Positions 1-8,730 of a stretch of 52,322 nt of DNA are shown piece by piece (the first letter of the stretch is position 1; every line of letters begins with the position of its first letter). The notes under the pieces are model-generated. The model had not been told where the DNA came from and did no database searches. It worked only from the letters and a program-made list of their open reading frames with translations. Position numbers and translations under genes: made by a program. The stretch is from NCBI RefSeq assembly GCF_000805335.1, contig NZ_KN708638.1:643591-695912 (forward strand). The letters are read 5' to 3'. Origin of the DNA: Streptomyces sp. CT34 (GTDB lineage: Bacteria; Actinomycetota; Actinomycetes; Streptomycetales; Streptomycetaceae).

Positions 1-264
1 CCCCACCTCCGCCGCGGTCACCAGCTCGGATTCGTCGATCTCCGTGGTGACCAGTACCAGCCTCGCCTTGCTCGCCTGGCCGACCGATCGCAGCACCTTC
101 AGGCTGTGTTCGCTCACTCCGGCCGTGACGACAAGCGCCACCTTCGCCTCGTCCAGGTCCGTGTCGGCTACCACCTGCACCTCTGGCCGCGGTCTGAGTG
201 CGCCGACCACGCCGACGTGTGAAATCGGGTCGTCCGCGCGGACACATACCGGAATCCGATCCAT
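1..264 (-). CDS. LuxR-family response regulator-like protein, N-terminal part (cut by window edge)
   Basis: Only the first 88 codons lie in the window; the reading frame runs off the left edge without a stop. The protein begins MDRIPVCVRADDPISHVGVV and alternates short beta strands with helices, ending in a VVTTEIDE-type strand. This resembles the degenerate receiver-like domain of actinobacterial regulators that carry a C-terminal LuxR helix-turn-helix; that part would lie outside the window. The ATG at 264 is chosen because GAGGAG lies five bases upstream on the minus strand and the protein starts in the family's usual way. The plus-strand frame over the same bases has composition typical of an antisense shadow. 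Function beyond probable transcriptional regulation cannot be stated. Confidence 0.6.
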   Translation of the reverse strand, partial: MDRIPVCVRADDPISHVGVVGALRPRPEVQVVADTDLDEAKVALVVTAGVSEHSLKVLRSVGQASKARLVLVTTEIDESELVTAAEVG

Positions 265-552
265 CCATGCTCCTCAACGCGCGCCTCGACGCCGACGTTG
301 GTGCGGCGCCCCGTGACACAAGGATCCGGAACCCGCTGACCCACCACTCAACGTGGACTTAACACGCGGTCGCCGCAGCCGGGCCGCACAAAAGTGGGCG
401 CGGATCGCCCAAAGCACCGCCCTGGTAGCCATGTTGGGCGACGATCAACCCGGCCGACCCTTGGGCGAGTGAGCTGGCGCTGTCACCCGGCAGCGGCCAT
501 CCGCACCGACGTTCAGGCACATCGCCGCAACGCGATCATCCGAGAGGATCCC

Positions 553-1191
553 ATGCGAACCTTGCGCATCCATGTCACCGCCCTGACTGCCGTCGCTCTT
601 CTTGCCGGTACCGGCAGCGCGTTGGCGGCCCCGGCGCACAGCAGCACCCAGGCGAGCCGCCTGCCCGCGCCACCGGCCGCCGTGAGCCACTTCGACGACG
701 GCAGCTTCGAATACCCGACGGTGAAGCCGAAGACCTTCGACGAGTACGCGGCAGGGCAGTTCATCGGCCCGTGGAAGGTCACCAGCGGCACGGTCGACCT
801 GATCGGCGCCGGATACTGGGACGCGGCCGAAGGAGACCAGTCCCTCGACCTCAACGGCAACAACCCGGGGTCCGTGGCCCAGACGTTCGCCACCACCCCC
901 GGCACCACGTACACGGTCAGCTATTCACTCGCCGGCAATCCCCAACTCGACCGCCGCCCGGCCGTGAAGACGGGCAAGGTCCTCATCGACGGACAGGACT
1001 TCCAGCACTTCTCCTTCGACGTCACCGGCAAGTCGGAGACGAACATGGGCTACGTGCGGCGGCAGGTGACCTTCGTCGCCCGCGGCAGGTCCACGACCCT
1101 GGGCTTCGCCAGCACCACTCGCCACAGCGCGACCGGACCGGTCATCGACGACGTCACGGTCGAGCACTGCAGGCCCTCCTGCTGTAACTGA
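553..1191 (+). CDS. secreted DUF642 / choice-of-anchor C family protein
   Basis: 212 residues. A Sec signal peptide covers roughly residues 1-27 (MRT-LRIH start, hydrophobic AVALLAG core, ALA-A cleavage-like site). The mature part starts near FDDGSFEYP and contains GPWKV, DLIGAGYW, SLDLNG and FATTPGTTYTVSYSLAGN, then ends with VIDDVTVE; these are characteristic of the DUF642/choice-of-anchor C beta-sandwich fold seen in exported carbohydrate-binding-like proteins. The ATG at 553 is preferred over an in-frame codon at 394 because GAGAGG precedes it and the signal peptide starts there. Two cysteines sit in the last five residues (PSCCN). A strong hairpin follows the stop. The substrate is unknown. 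Confidence 0.8.
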   Translation: MRTLRIHVTALTAVALLAGTGSALAAPAHSSTQASRLPAPPAAVSHFDDGSFEYPTVKPKTFDEYAAGQFIGPWKVTSGTVDLIGAGYWDAAEGDQSLDLNGNNPGSVAQTFATTPGTTYTVSYSLAGNPQLDRRPAVKTGKVLIDGQDFQHFSFDVTGKSETNMGYVRRQVTFVARGRSTTLGFASTTRHSATGPVIDDVTVEHCRPSCCN

Positions 1192-1200
1192 CGTTGAACC

Positions 1201-1230
1201 GGGCGCCGGGCCTCGCGAGGACCGGCGCCC
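1201..1230 (+). terminator. intrinsic terminator hairpin after the secreted protein gene
   Basis: Nine-base arms GGGCGCCGG (1201-1209) and CCGGCGCCC (1222-1230) enclose a second nested inverted repeat CCTC/GAGG. It starts ten bases after the stop at 1191. No U-tract follows, as is usual in high-GC actinobacteria. Confidence 0.7.
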
Positions 1231-1327
1231 GCCGTCGACGGGACAGCGGAGTCAGGAGAGGCAGAACAGAGGAGCATCCGCACGACCGTTCAGGACGTGG
1301 CAGACCAGTCAATCGCGGTAGCGGCCC

Positions 1328-2242
1328 CTACAGTTCGGCCTCGCCCCACTCCTCGACGACCACCTCGTCGCCGACCGACAGCTTCCCAGGCCGCACCACG
1401 GAGAACTTCGCGCCGAACACCACGCCACCACTCGCCGCCCGCCGGTAGCTCGCGAGCGTACGCAGCGGCTCCTTGCCCTGCCGCGCCCCGGCCTCCTGGT
1501 CGACCAGGGTGACCGCACAGCGCACCGCGAGTTTGGCATAGCCCAGTTCGGTCCCGCCGATGCCGATGCGGCGTGCGCGGTCCTCGGCGTGTGGTTCGGC
1601 CGCCCAGTCGCCGCCGTCGCCCTCACTGTCGCTGTCGCTGTCATGGCTTTGGCGGGGGCCGGTGTCGACGACGATGTTCGGCCGGAAGCGGTTCATCAAC
1701 AGGGCCGGGGAGCCCTGCTCAGACATCCGCCGATTGAGGAGGGTGAGGGAGGACCGGGTCAGCAGATGTATGGCGCTGCTGTCGGCGTAGCCGGAGGGGC
1801 CGGGGGTCAGACCGTCGGCGATCCGGTCGTGCTCCGGCGGCACGCGGACCAGGCGACTGGGGGTGCCGAGGAACTCCGAGAGCCAGCCGGCGGCGTCATC
1901 GCCCTGGTCGATCCCCTGGAAGGCGGCGCCGAACAGATCGACCTCGCGGCGCGGCGCGGACGTGGTGACGTCGAGACGCACCGTGCCGAAACGTCCGCAA
2001 CATCCGTAACGTCCCGTTGAGTCGGCCGAGTCGAGCGTGAGCCGGCTGCCATCGGAACTGACCGCGGGCCGGATCAGGGCGAGGCGGGGGTGGCGGCGCT
2101 GGGTGCGATAGACCCCGTCCTCGCTGATGACCATGAAGCTGCGGTCGTGCGCGAGCCCCGCCGGCGTGAGGAGCGCATCGCTCATGGACGTACCCGCGCA
2201 TCCCTTGATGGGGTAGCAGATCAGCTCTGCGACATCGGCCAT
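1328..2242 (-). CDS. MOSC domain-containing protein
   Basis: 304 residues. The N-terminal third (ELICYPIKGCAG, LAHDRSFMV, RRHPRLALI) is the MOSC N-terminal beta-barrel domain, and the C-terminal half (RFRPNIVVDT, the C-V-T-L-V-DQ strand, KEPLRTLASYRR, GAKFSVVRPG, VGDEVVV) is the MOSC domain found in molybdenum cofactor sulfurases and mARC/YcbX-like proteins. The cysteine that binds persulfide or molybdenum in active members corresponds to RCAVTLVDQ, which is present. Likely a molybdenum-cofactor-dependent reductase or sulfur carrier; the substrate is unknown. The ATG at 2242 has GGAGG seven bases upstream, better than an in-frame start at 2269. The gene stands alone. Confidence 0.85.
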   Translation of the reverse strand: MADVAELICYPIKGCAGTSMSDALLTPAGLAHDRSFMVISEDGVYRTQRRHPRLALIRPAVSSDGSRLTLDSADSTGRYGCCGRFGTVRLDVTTSAPRREVDLFGAAFQGIDQGDDAAGWLSEFLGTPSRLVRVPPEHDRIADGLTPGPSGYADSSAIHLLTRSSLTLLNRRMSEQGSPALLMNRFRPNIVVDTGPRQSHDSDSDSEGDGGDWAAEPHAEDRARRIGIGGTELGYAKLAVRCAVTLVDQEAGARQGKEPLRTLASYRRAASGGVVFGAKFSVVRPGKLSVGDEVVVEEWGEAEL

Positions 2243-2521
2243 GCGCCGCCTCCTTCGATCAAGGGCCACACTAGGACGTCAGTGCTGAGAACGTGAGGTG
2301 ATCAGCCCCGAAGTGATCCAACTATCCCGAAGGCCCGTTCGCGGGAGTTCTCATGCGTCAGGAGTTCTCGGTCCAGGGGTTTGCGAACGGCGGCCGGAAT
2401 GGCCCCGCTGTCGGCGCCGAGACAACGTGTCGCGATCAGTCCTCGCGATCAGTCCTTGTGCCGACCACGTGCTACAAGTCGAGATGAGCCCCTGGCCGAC
2501 GCAACCGCAACACGCCGCCAT

Positions 2522-3154
2522 TCACCACAACTTGTCGATCTCCCCGGGATACAGCGCAATACGGCTGCCGTGGAACGATGCCTCTGCCTCCCGGGCAACG
2601 GACGAGAAGAAGTCGGCCATGGTGACCTTCTCGAAGCCGGGCTGATCGCTGGGAAAGGGATTCTGCGGCGTCCCCCCGATCAGCACAGCCCCGGGCAGAA
2701 TCCGCCAGCCCGCACTCTCATAGAACGCCTGGAGCGGGCGGTCGCAGGTGTACAACCCCAGGTCCAGTTTCCGCGCGATCATCGCCTCCCGGGCCGCGGC
2801 CACCAGACGCCGGCCATGCCCGCGGCCACGGGTCTCGCGCCGTGTGACCACCGTACTCAGCCCGCCGGCGGCAAAACGTCCACCTGCGTGGACGATCTCC
2901 TTGGACAGGACCTCCAAGGCGGCCAGCACCGTCCCGTCATCGACGAGCACCATCGACAACGGCCGCAACGCAGGATCGTGGACCGGAGCATCGGGAGAAA
3001 CGTCCGCCCCAGGCGGGGACGGCCACGCCTGTTCCTGGATCTCCCGCACCTGCACACGCAGTTCGGACGGAATGGCTTCTTCGGGGAAGGACAAGATTTG
3101 CACGCGCCGATTCTCTTCATCCACCGCACAAACGCAAGGGAGTTTACCCGGCAC
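2522..3154 (-). CDS. GNAT family N-acetyltransferase
   Basis: Up to 210 residues. The acetyl-CoA binding motif A is visible as LSTVVTRRETRGRGHGRRLV (about residues 99-118), followed by a helix and the LGLYTC / LQAFYESAGW motif B region near residues 137-152. These mark a GCN5-related acetyltransferase; the substrate (small molecule or protein N-terminus) cannot be told. The start is uncertain: GTG at 3154, GTG at 3124 and GTG at 3103 are in frame and none has a convincing ribosome binding site. The gene is monocistronic, with about 280 bases without a gene upstream of the neighbouring MOSC start. Confidence 0.75.
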   Translation of the reverse strand: MPGKLPCVCAVDEENRRVQILSFPEEAIPSELRVQVREIQEQAWPSPPGADVSPDAPVHDPALRPLSMVLVDDGTVLAALEVLSKEIVHAGGRFAAGGLSTVVTRRETRGRGHGRRLVAAAREAMIARKLDLGLYTCDRPLQAFYESAGWRILPGAVLIGGTPQNPFPSDQPGFEKVTMADFFSSVAREAEASFHGSRIALYPGEIDKLW

Positions 3155-3270
3155 TCAGCACCGGCCCGCAGCGACGACGGAGAGGTAAGTCGAGTTCCAA
3201 TCCCGCTCGGAACTCGCCATGTATGAAGGGGAGTTCACGGTTAGCACGCGGCGGCGCTGCGCGCGCGGAG

Positions 3271-3306
3271 TTGACCGACGGTCCGGTGTTGACCGACGGT
3301 CCGGTC
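3271..3306. repeat. 18-bp tandem direct repeat
   Basis: The unit TTGACCGACGGTCCGGT plus G or C occurs twice head to tail (3271-3288 and 3289-3306) in the gap between the GNAT gene and the UbiX-LLM pseudogene. Each copy contains the palindrome ACCGACGGT-like core. It could be an operator or a neutral duplication. Confidence 0.7.
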
Positions 3307-3425
3307 GAGTTGATCCGCCTGTCCTCGTTGGGTACCCATGCCGTACGCCGGCGGCTGCCGGCGGAGGGGCGCAGCGCCCCCCTCGTCGGTGAACTGGGCA
3401 GGCCCTGCCGCCGGGCTGCCGCGGT

Positions 3426-4632
3426 TCAGGACGCCACGACGGCGTTCAGCGGTGGCAGCACCTCCTCCATGAGGAGCTTCACGGAGCGTTGCCAGGTCTC
3501 CTGCTGGTCGGCGGTGTCGTAGCAGGTGAGCAAGAGGGTGCCGAAGCCGCCGGTGTCCTGCTGGAGCCGGCTGATCCGGTCGCGGACGGTGTGGGGGGGA
3601 GCCGACCAGCCACAGGTGGTCGATCAGGTGGTCGATGTCGATGCGGTCCTCGGGCACGGTGCGGCCGTCCGGGAGGGCGCCCAGGAGCGGGCCGAGTCCC
3701 AGGTGCAGGTAGAGCGGGAGCAGGAACTCCTGCCAGCATCGGGCCATCGGGCTGTTGCGGGCCAGGTGGCGGGCTTCGTCGTCGGTGGGGGCGATCAGTA
3801 CGTCCCGGATGATCCGCCAGGTGGCGCGGTCGGCGGTGCGGCCGGAGCCGGCGGCGCCTTCGGCCACGGTCGTGAAGTGCTGGGCCAGTTGGGTGTGGTC
3901 CGGGGTGACGCAGAGGCTGACGGGCAGGTAGCCGCGCGCACCGGCGAGGCGGTGGTTGGCCGAACCGGCGGTGAGGCCCGCGAGGGCGATGGGCGGGTGC
4001 GGCTGCTGATACGGCCGCAGGTGGTAGCCGAGACCGGGCAACGGGCTGTCGGGCACGCCGTGGGTCCAGAAGCGGCCTGTGTGAGGTTGCGGGCCCCGGG
4101 TCCACAGGCGGTCGATGATGTCGAGTGCTTCGAAGGTCATCTCGCGGTTGAGGCCGGGTTCACCGTCGATCGCGAAGAGCCGGCGATCGGTGGGCAGGGC
4201 GCTGATGGCGGCACCGAACTGGTAGCGGCCACCGCTGAGGTGGTCGAGGTGGGCGGCGCGGTGGGCCAGTTCGACGGGGTGGTGGTAGGGCAGCAGATGG
4301 CCCAGCGGGCCCAGCCTGATCCGCGAGGTCTGCGGCAACGCCTGGGCGATGAGCAGCACGTCCGCCAGGGCCAGCACGTCCCGCACGCTCAGCCCGGACT
4401 CGTGGGGCAGTGTCATCCGCGCCCCGCGGGAGAACACCAGATGGGTCGGTACACCCGCCGCGCGCAGCGCCTGGAGTATCCGGATCCCGTAGACGATCCC
4501 GGTGCCGCCGCTGATGCCCACCACGACCGGTTCCGTTGCGGCGCCGGGATGCGGACGCAGGGCCCTGCCGGTGCCCGCGAGCACGCCGTCCGGTGACGGT
4601 GCGTGCTCTCCCGCCACGGCGTCATCGGCCAT
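3426..4632 (-). pseudogene. chimeric remnant: UbiX-like flavoprotein N-terminus fused to luciferase-like monooxygenase, frameshifted
   Basis: From the ATG at 4632 (GGGAGA six bases upstream) the frame first encodes about 70 residues of a UbiX-type prenylated-FMN synthase (VVVGISGGTGIVYGIRILQA, VFSRGAR, ALADV). It then passes directly into the middle of an LLM-class flavin-dependent monooxygenase (QTSRIRLGPLG, LPYHHPVELAHR, ISALPTDRRLF, PLPGLGYHLRPYQQPHPPIA), so the rest of UbiX and the LLM N-terminus are missing. Near 3593-3599 a run of seven G (C on the coding strand) shifts the frame; with six the frame continues as HTVRDRISRLQQDTGGFG to a TGA at 3426, the expected LLM C-terminus. The simplest reading is a deletion fusion plus a later homopolymer slip. 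A sequencing error could explain the slip but not the fusion. Confidence 0.75.
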
Positions 4633-5071
4633 GCGCGTCTCCCGCCGCGGCGGACCGGGTGCGGGGCGTGCCATGGGCCGAGGCTGGTTGCCCGTCGTGC
4701 CACAGCTCCAGCACTCGCCGCTGGACATCGGCGGAGAAGTTCTCGGTGAACGCGGTGCTGCGGGGACGGTGGCCGGTCCGCGGCCACGGCAACCGACGCT
4801 GCGCGGTGGACAGCAGGAGCCCTCGGCAGCCCGGCAGGCTGCGATGGACACCAGCCGCCGGCTGCCGGCAGCCGGCAGCAGTCGTACCGGTCATGCGGGC
4901 GCATCCCCGCGGAGCGTGGCCGGGCCGACCTGACACCTCCAGACTGAGGGTGCGTCGGCACTGACGAAAGATGCGTATGGGCCGACCTTTCGTGCACCGG
5001 TTCCCGCCCGACGGGGCAGCGCGTGCGGCGCCGCGGTCACGCTGCCCCCGCGCACATCACCGCGGGCGATG
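4633..5071. other. intergenic stretch with a possible gene remnant on the minus strand
   Basis: No intact gene. On the minus strand a frame ending at a TGA at 4622-4624, overlapping the start of the UbiX-LLM remnant, shows about 50 codons with coding-like third positions (FTENFSADVQRRVLELWHDG). UbiX genes are often coupled to UbiD, and this may be the tail of a lost partner, but the match is too short to be sure. The region near 4850-4880 holds short GCCGGC-rich inverted repeats. Confidence 0.35.
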
Positions 5072-5992
5072 TCAGACCGTCAGGACGATCTTTCCGCGGG
5101 TGCGGCCCGCCTGGCTGAGGCGCCATGCTTCGGCCGCCTCGGCCAGCGGCAGCGTGTGCTCCACGGACACCGTGAACTTCCCCGCGTCCGCGAGGTCGGC
5201 GAGGGCCGCCAGATCGGCCGTGTCCGGGCGTACCCACACATAGTGGCCGCCCTTCGCCGCCACCTCGGCGTCGGTGATCGACGCGACCCGGTCGCGCTGT
5301 TTCAGCAGCTGCTGCGACACGTCGACCGCTCCCTGGCCGACGAAGTCGAGAGCCGCGTCCACACCGTCGGGCGCCAGTTCCCGCACCCGGTCGACGAGCC
5401 CGTCCCCGTAGGTCACCGGCTCCGCGCCGAGCTCGCGGAGGAAGCCGTGGTTGCGTTCGCTGGCGGTGCCGATCACCCGCGCGCCGAGCGCGACGGCGAT
5501 CTGCACACCGAGCGAGCCGACACCACCCGCCGCGGCGTGGATCAGCACCGTCTCGCCCTTCCTGAGGCCGACCCGCTTGATGCTCTGGTAGGCGGTGAGC
5601 CCGGCGAGCGGCGCCCCCGCGGCCTGCTCCCAGGTGAGCGCGGCGGGCTTCTTGGCCAGGGTGCGGACGGGAGCGGAGACCATCTCGGCATACGCCCCGT
5701 TCTGCGCCCAGTCCTTGCGGACGTAGCCGAAGACCTCGTCCCCCACGGCGAACTCTCCGGCGTCGAACCCCACCCGTTCCACGACGCCTGCCACGTCCCA
5801 GCCGGAGATCAGCGGGAAGCGGACCTCCATGATCGGATCCAGGTAGCCGGCGGCGAGCTTCCAGTCGACCGGATTGACCCCGGCCGCCTTCACCCGGACC
5901 AGGACCTCACCGGGCGCCACCTTGGGTTCGGGCAGGTCCATCAGTCGCAGGTCGTCGGGCGAGCCGTACTTTTCGAGCGCGATTGCCTTCAT
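5072..5992 (-). CDS. NADP-dependent zinc-independent oxidoreductase (quinone oxidoreductase-like, MDR superfamily)
   Basis: 306 residues, the usual length for this group. The N-terminal GroES-like domain (MKAIALEKYGSPDDLRL, VKAAGVNPVDWKLAAG, GWDVAGVVERVG) is followed by the cofactor domain with VLIHAAAGGVGSLGVQIA (about residues 148-165), the AxxGGVG nucleotide motif of NADPH:quinone reductases, and ends with the typical AAEAWRLSQAGRTRGKIVLTV segment. No structural zinc cysteine cluster is visible, which separates it from zinc alcohol dehydrogenases. It probably reduces quinones, enones or related electrophiles with NADPH. It is on the same strand as the upstream and downstream genes but separated from both. 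Confidence 0.9.
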   Translation of the reverse strand: MKAIALEKYGSPDDLRLMDLPEPKVAPGEVLVRVKAAGVNPVDWKLAAGYLDPIMEVRFPLISGWDVAGVVERVGFDAGEFAVGDEVFGYVRKDWAQNGAYAEMVSAPVRTLAKKPAALTWEQAAGAPLAGLTAYQSIKRVGLRKGETVLIHAAAGGVGSLGVQIAVALGARVIGTASERNHGFLRELGAEPVTYGDGLVDRVRELAPDGVDAALDFVGQGAVDVSQQLLKQRDRVASITDAEVAAKGGHYVWVRPDTADLAALADLADAGKFTVSVEHTLPLAEAAEAWRLSQAGRTRGKIVLTV

Positions 5993-6702
5993 GATTCACG
6001 ACAACTTTCCGGACGGTGAGCGCCTGCCGGCGCAGTGGGCGGGAGGTCCAGCACGTGTGGGGTCGGATGCGGCCGGTACTGGGCCCAGGATCCACACGGA
6101 TGCGCGAGGCGGGCAACTCCAGGACACGGGGGAGCCAGTCCGCGTGGGGCGGACTTCGGGCCTTTCGCAGGGTGGGCGTTCGCCGTCGAGGCGGCGCCAG
6201 GTACGGACGGGACCTGAGCCGTCCGTGCCTTTCGGACGCAATCCGGCGCGTGGGGCCATGGCGGCGACTCCTCGCCCCTGCGGCTGCCGACCGCGCACGG
6301 CAGAAGGGAGTGCGGACGCCTCCGAAGCGAGCGTGTGCGGGCCGGCCTCATGGCAGCCGGAGACCGGCTGCGCCAGTGCGGCGGGCTCGCGCGCATCCGC
6401 AAGTGCCTCGGCTCGGACAAACCGTTCCCATGCTGCGCCGAGTCGGCCGGGCATCAGTTCGCAGCGCGCCATGTGACACACGAACCAGGCCGCCGCTCTG
6501 AAGTGCGTCCACCTCGCGGTGAGGTCCTTGAACCCGACCGGGAAGGGGCGGAAACGCTGGACCATGCGCTGGAAGCGGGCCCCGCCAGGCATGTGGCATC
6601 GCCTTCGACGCAGGGGCCGTGAAGAGCGGAGGCGGGAGCCGGAGCACGCAAACCTGCCGGTGCAGCCGACACCCGCCTCGCCCCGGGTGGTTCAGCTCAG
6701 GC
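5993..6702. other. 710-bp stretch without a recognisable gene
   Basis: All six frames contain open stretches, but these are rich in Arg, Ser, Pro and Ala and match no family I know. The first 40-45 codons of a minus-strand frame starting at 6592 (FKDLTARWTHFRAAAWF) have coding-like third positions before the composition decays, so it may be an eroded gene; I cannot name it. No clear repeats or transposase remnants are seen. Confidence 0.4.
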
Positions 6703-7887
6703 TCAGATGTCCCTGACGAAGACGATGGCGTCGATCCGGTCGGTGGTGGCCGGGTCAAGGGGGAAGTACGTGTGGTCGGCGGGGACGCGCGGTGTCGGCT
6801 TGGGGTCGAGGGCCGTGGCGAGACGGGCGGGGTCGATGACGGCGCGGGCGTCCGGAAGGGTCGACAGCAGCCCTTCGAGGGTGTCGGGGCCGGGGGCGTC
6901 GGAGCCGCGGGTGCCGAAGGTGGAGGCGGCGAAGGCGTACCGGTCGCCGAGGCGGGTGCCGATGATGGCGCCCGCGCTCCACCACCGGAGCGGGCGGCCG
7001 GCGAACCGCACCTCGCTCTCGTCCCGTTGGAGGTGGCGGTTGTGGGCGAAGGCGAGGGTGGGGCCGCGCCGGGCCTCGCGGCGGAGGATGGCGTCGAGGT
7101 TGTCGGCCATCATCGCGTCGCGCAGGCCCATGAGGGCGCTGACACGGGTGGACGCGGTGTCGGCCATGCCGGCGTGGTAGCGCAGGAGCCCGGTGGCGGT
7201 GCGGGCGTGCAGGTCGGCATGCCAGTGGTCGTCGGGGGACGAGACGGTCATCAAGTGAGGTGCCTGCATGGTGAGTTGTGCGCGCAGGTCGTCGGCGATC
7301 AGGCGCAGCTTCCCGGCCTCGGGGGTGCGGCCGACGGACCGGCTGGGGTCCAGCATGGCCGCCGGGTTGGTCCAGTGCTCGTCGGGGCCGAGTAGTTCGT
7401 CGAGGGTCTCGCGGCTCCAGGGCAGGTCGAGGTGGGCGGCCAGGTAGTCGTGCAGTGCGGTCAGGGACGGGCGGGGGCCGGCGGCGCCGGTTATCTCCAG
7501 GGGGCCGTCGAAGCCGTAGAAGCGGAGCCGCTCGCGCGGGGGACGCTGTTCGTTGTAGTCGCGCATCCAGCGCAGGAGTTCGCGGTTGGCGGCTGAGGCG
7601 CCGAAGCCGTGACTGAAGCCGCGGCTCATGACGTCGTCGAGGGTCCCGATGCCGTGGGTGACGTACGCGTCGGCGGTCAGGGCCATCAGGCAGTCGCTCT
7701 CGATAGTGATCGAGCGGTAGCCCTCGTGTGCGACGAGGTGGTGGAAGAACTCGTTGCGCAGTTCCAGGAAGGCTTCGACGCCGTGGGTGGGCTCGCCGAG
7801 GCCGAGCAGGCGGGTGGAGGGGGACAGGAGCGCGGTGAGGGCGCCGCCGGTGAAGGGGCGGGCGGCGTCCTGGATCGAGGCCGTCAT
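6703..7887 (-). CDS. erythromycin esterase family protein
   Basis: 394 residues. The family signature is visible: LLGLGEPTHGVEAFLELR (the Glu and His of GExxHG), SITIESD with the second acidic residue, and LAFAHNRHLQRDES carrying the paired histidines. Ere enzymes hydrolyse the macrolactone ester of 14-membered macrolides, but many chromosomal members have unknown substrates, so macrolide esterase is inference. The divergent TioE-type MerR regulator starts 77 bases away, and a palindrome covers the presumed promoter. A -10-like TACGGT lies seven bases before the ATG, a layout typical of leaderless mRNA, and no ribosome binding site is present. Confidence 0.85.
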   Translation of the reverse strand: MTASIQDAARPFTGGALTALLSPSTRLLGLGEPTHGVEAFLELRNEFFHHLVAHEGYRSITIESDCLMALTADAYVTHGIGTLDDVMSRGFSHGFGASAANRELLRWMRDYNEQRPPRERLRFYGFDGPLEITGAAGPRPSLTALHDYLAAHLDLPWSRETLDELLGPDEHWTNPAAMLDPSRSVGRTPEAGKLRLIADDLRAQLTMQAPHLMTVSSPDDHWHADLHARTATGLLRYHAGMADTASTRVSALMGLRDAMMADNLDAILRREARRGPTLAFAHNRHLQRDESEVRFAGRPLRWWSAGAIIGTRLGDRYAFAASTFGTRGSDAPGPDTLEGLLSTLPDARAVIDPARLATALDPKPTPRVPADHTYFPLDPATTDRIDAIVFVRDI

Positions 7888-7890
7888 GCA

Positions 7891-7908
7891 TTCAACCGTA
7901 TCGTTGAA
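7891..7908. promoter_or_regulatory. candidate MerR operator and leaderless promoter of the esterase gene
   Basis: TTCAAC-N6-GTTGAA is a perfect 6+6 inverted repeat between the two divergent genes. It overlaps the minus-strand -10-like element TACGGT (7895-7900), which sits seven bases before the esterase ATG at 7887. The placement fits control of the esterase, and perhaps autocontrol, by the adjacent regulator. Confidence 0.5.
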
Positions 7909-7964
7909 CCTTCGATGTAAACTTTTTCGGCATTCTCTCCCTGTAGACGAGGACGTACCTTCAA

Positions 7965-8663
7965 ATGCGGTTGCGGCCCATCGATCTGGCGCGTGAGCAC
8001 GGCCTGTCCACGCAGGCGGTGCGCAACTACGAGGAGGCGGGGATTCTGCCGCCGGCCGAGCGCTCGCCGCACGGCTACCGCGCCTACGCGCCGCGCCATG
8101 CGGCGGCGTTGCGGACGTTCCTGGCGTTGATCCCCGCGCACGGCCACGCGACCGCGGGGGCGATCATGCGGGCGGTGAACGGCGGCGCGGTCGAGGAGGC
8201 GCTGCGGCTGATCGACCAGAGCCACGCACAACTGGCCGGCGACCGGGGCACGTTGGAGGCCGTGGAAGGGGCGCTGCGCGACCTGGTGGTGCCGCGTGTG
8301 CCCGAGCCGGAGCCGGAGCCGGGTGTGACGCTCATCGGGCCGTTGGCGCACCGGCTCGGCATCCGCCCGGCGACCCTGCGCAAGTGGGAGCGCGCCGGGC
8401 TGATCGTGCCCCGGCGCGACCCGCGCACCGGCTACCGCGTCTATACCTCCGCCGACGTGCGCGATGTGCTGCTGGCCCACCAGTTGCGGCGCGGCGGCCA
8501 CGGGCTGGAGCACATCGCGCGAGTACTGGAGCAGGTCCGGACGGCGGGCGGGCCGGAGCCGCTCCAGGCGACGCTGCGGGAGTGGCATGACCGGCTCACG
8601 GCGCGGGGCCTGGCGATGCTGGCGGGCGCGGCTGCACTCGACACCTATCTGGGGACGCCGTAG
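7965..8663 (+). CDS. TioE family MerR-type transcriptional regulator with two HTH domains
   Basis: 232 residues with two MerR-like winged-helix domains instead of one. The first (about 1-70) reads RPIDLAREHGLSTQAVRNYE...GILPPAERSPHGYRAY; the second (about 118-190) reads LAHRLGIRPATLRKWERAGL...RDPRTGYRVYTSADVRD. This tandem layout is that of TioE regulators, named from a thiocoraline cluster gene. A PEPEPEP linker joins the halves. It is divergent from the erythromycin-esterase-like gene, the likely target. The start ATG at 7965 has a GAGGA element rather far upstream. The inducer is unknown; MerR proteins of this class often sense hydrophobic drugs. Confidence 0.9.
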   Translation: MRLRPIDLAREHGLSTQAVRNYEEAGILPPAERSPHGYRAYAPRHAAALRTFLALIPAHGHATAGAIMRAVNGGAVEEALRLIDQSHAQLAGDRGTLEAVEGALRDLVVPRVPEPEPEPGVTLIGPLAHRLGIRPATLRKWERAGLIVPRRDPRTGYRVYTSADVRDVLLAHQLRRGGHGLEHIARVLEQVRTAGGPEPLQATLREWHDRLTARGLAMLAGAAALDTYLGTP

Positions 8664-8730
8664 TCACCGACGGCGAGTTCACCGACTCCGGCGGCTTATG
8701 ACGGTGGGCGGCGACCGCGGTCGGGGCGGC

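Noticed and set aside
44..316. Plus-strand 90-residue frame at the left edge
   Set aside because: It is antisense to the LuxR-type regulator frame, which has a ribosome binding site and recognisable sequence.
2298..3226. Plus-strand frames over the GNAT region
   Set aside because: The minus strand carries the GNAT acetyl-CoA motif; the plus-strand frames have shadow-like composition.
5996..6592. 198-residue minus-strand frame in the 710-bp gap
   Set aside because: Only the first 40-45 codons look coding and no family is recognised, so I describe the gap rather than call a gene.
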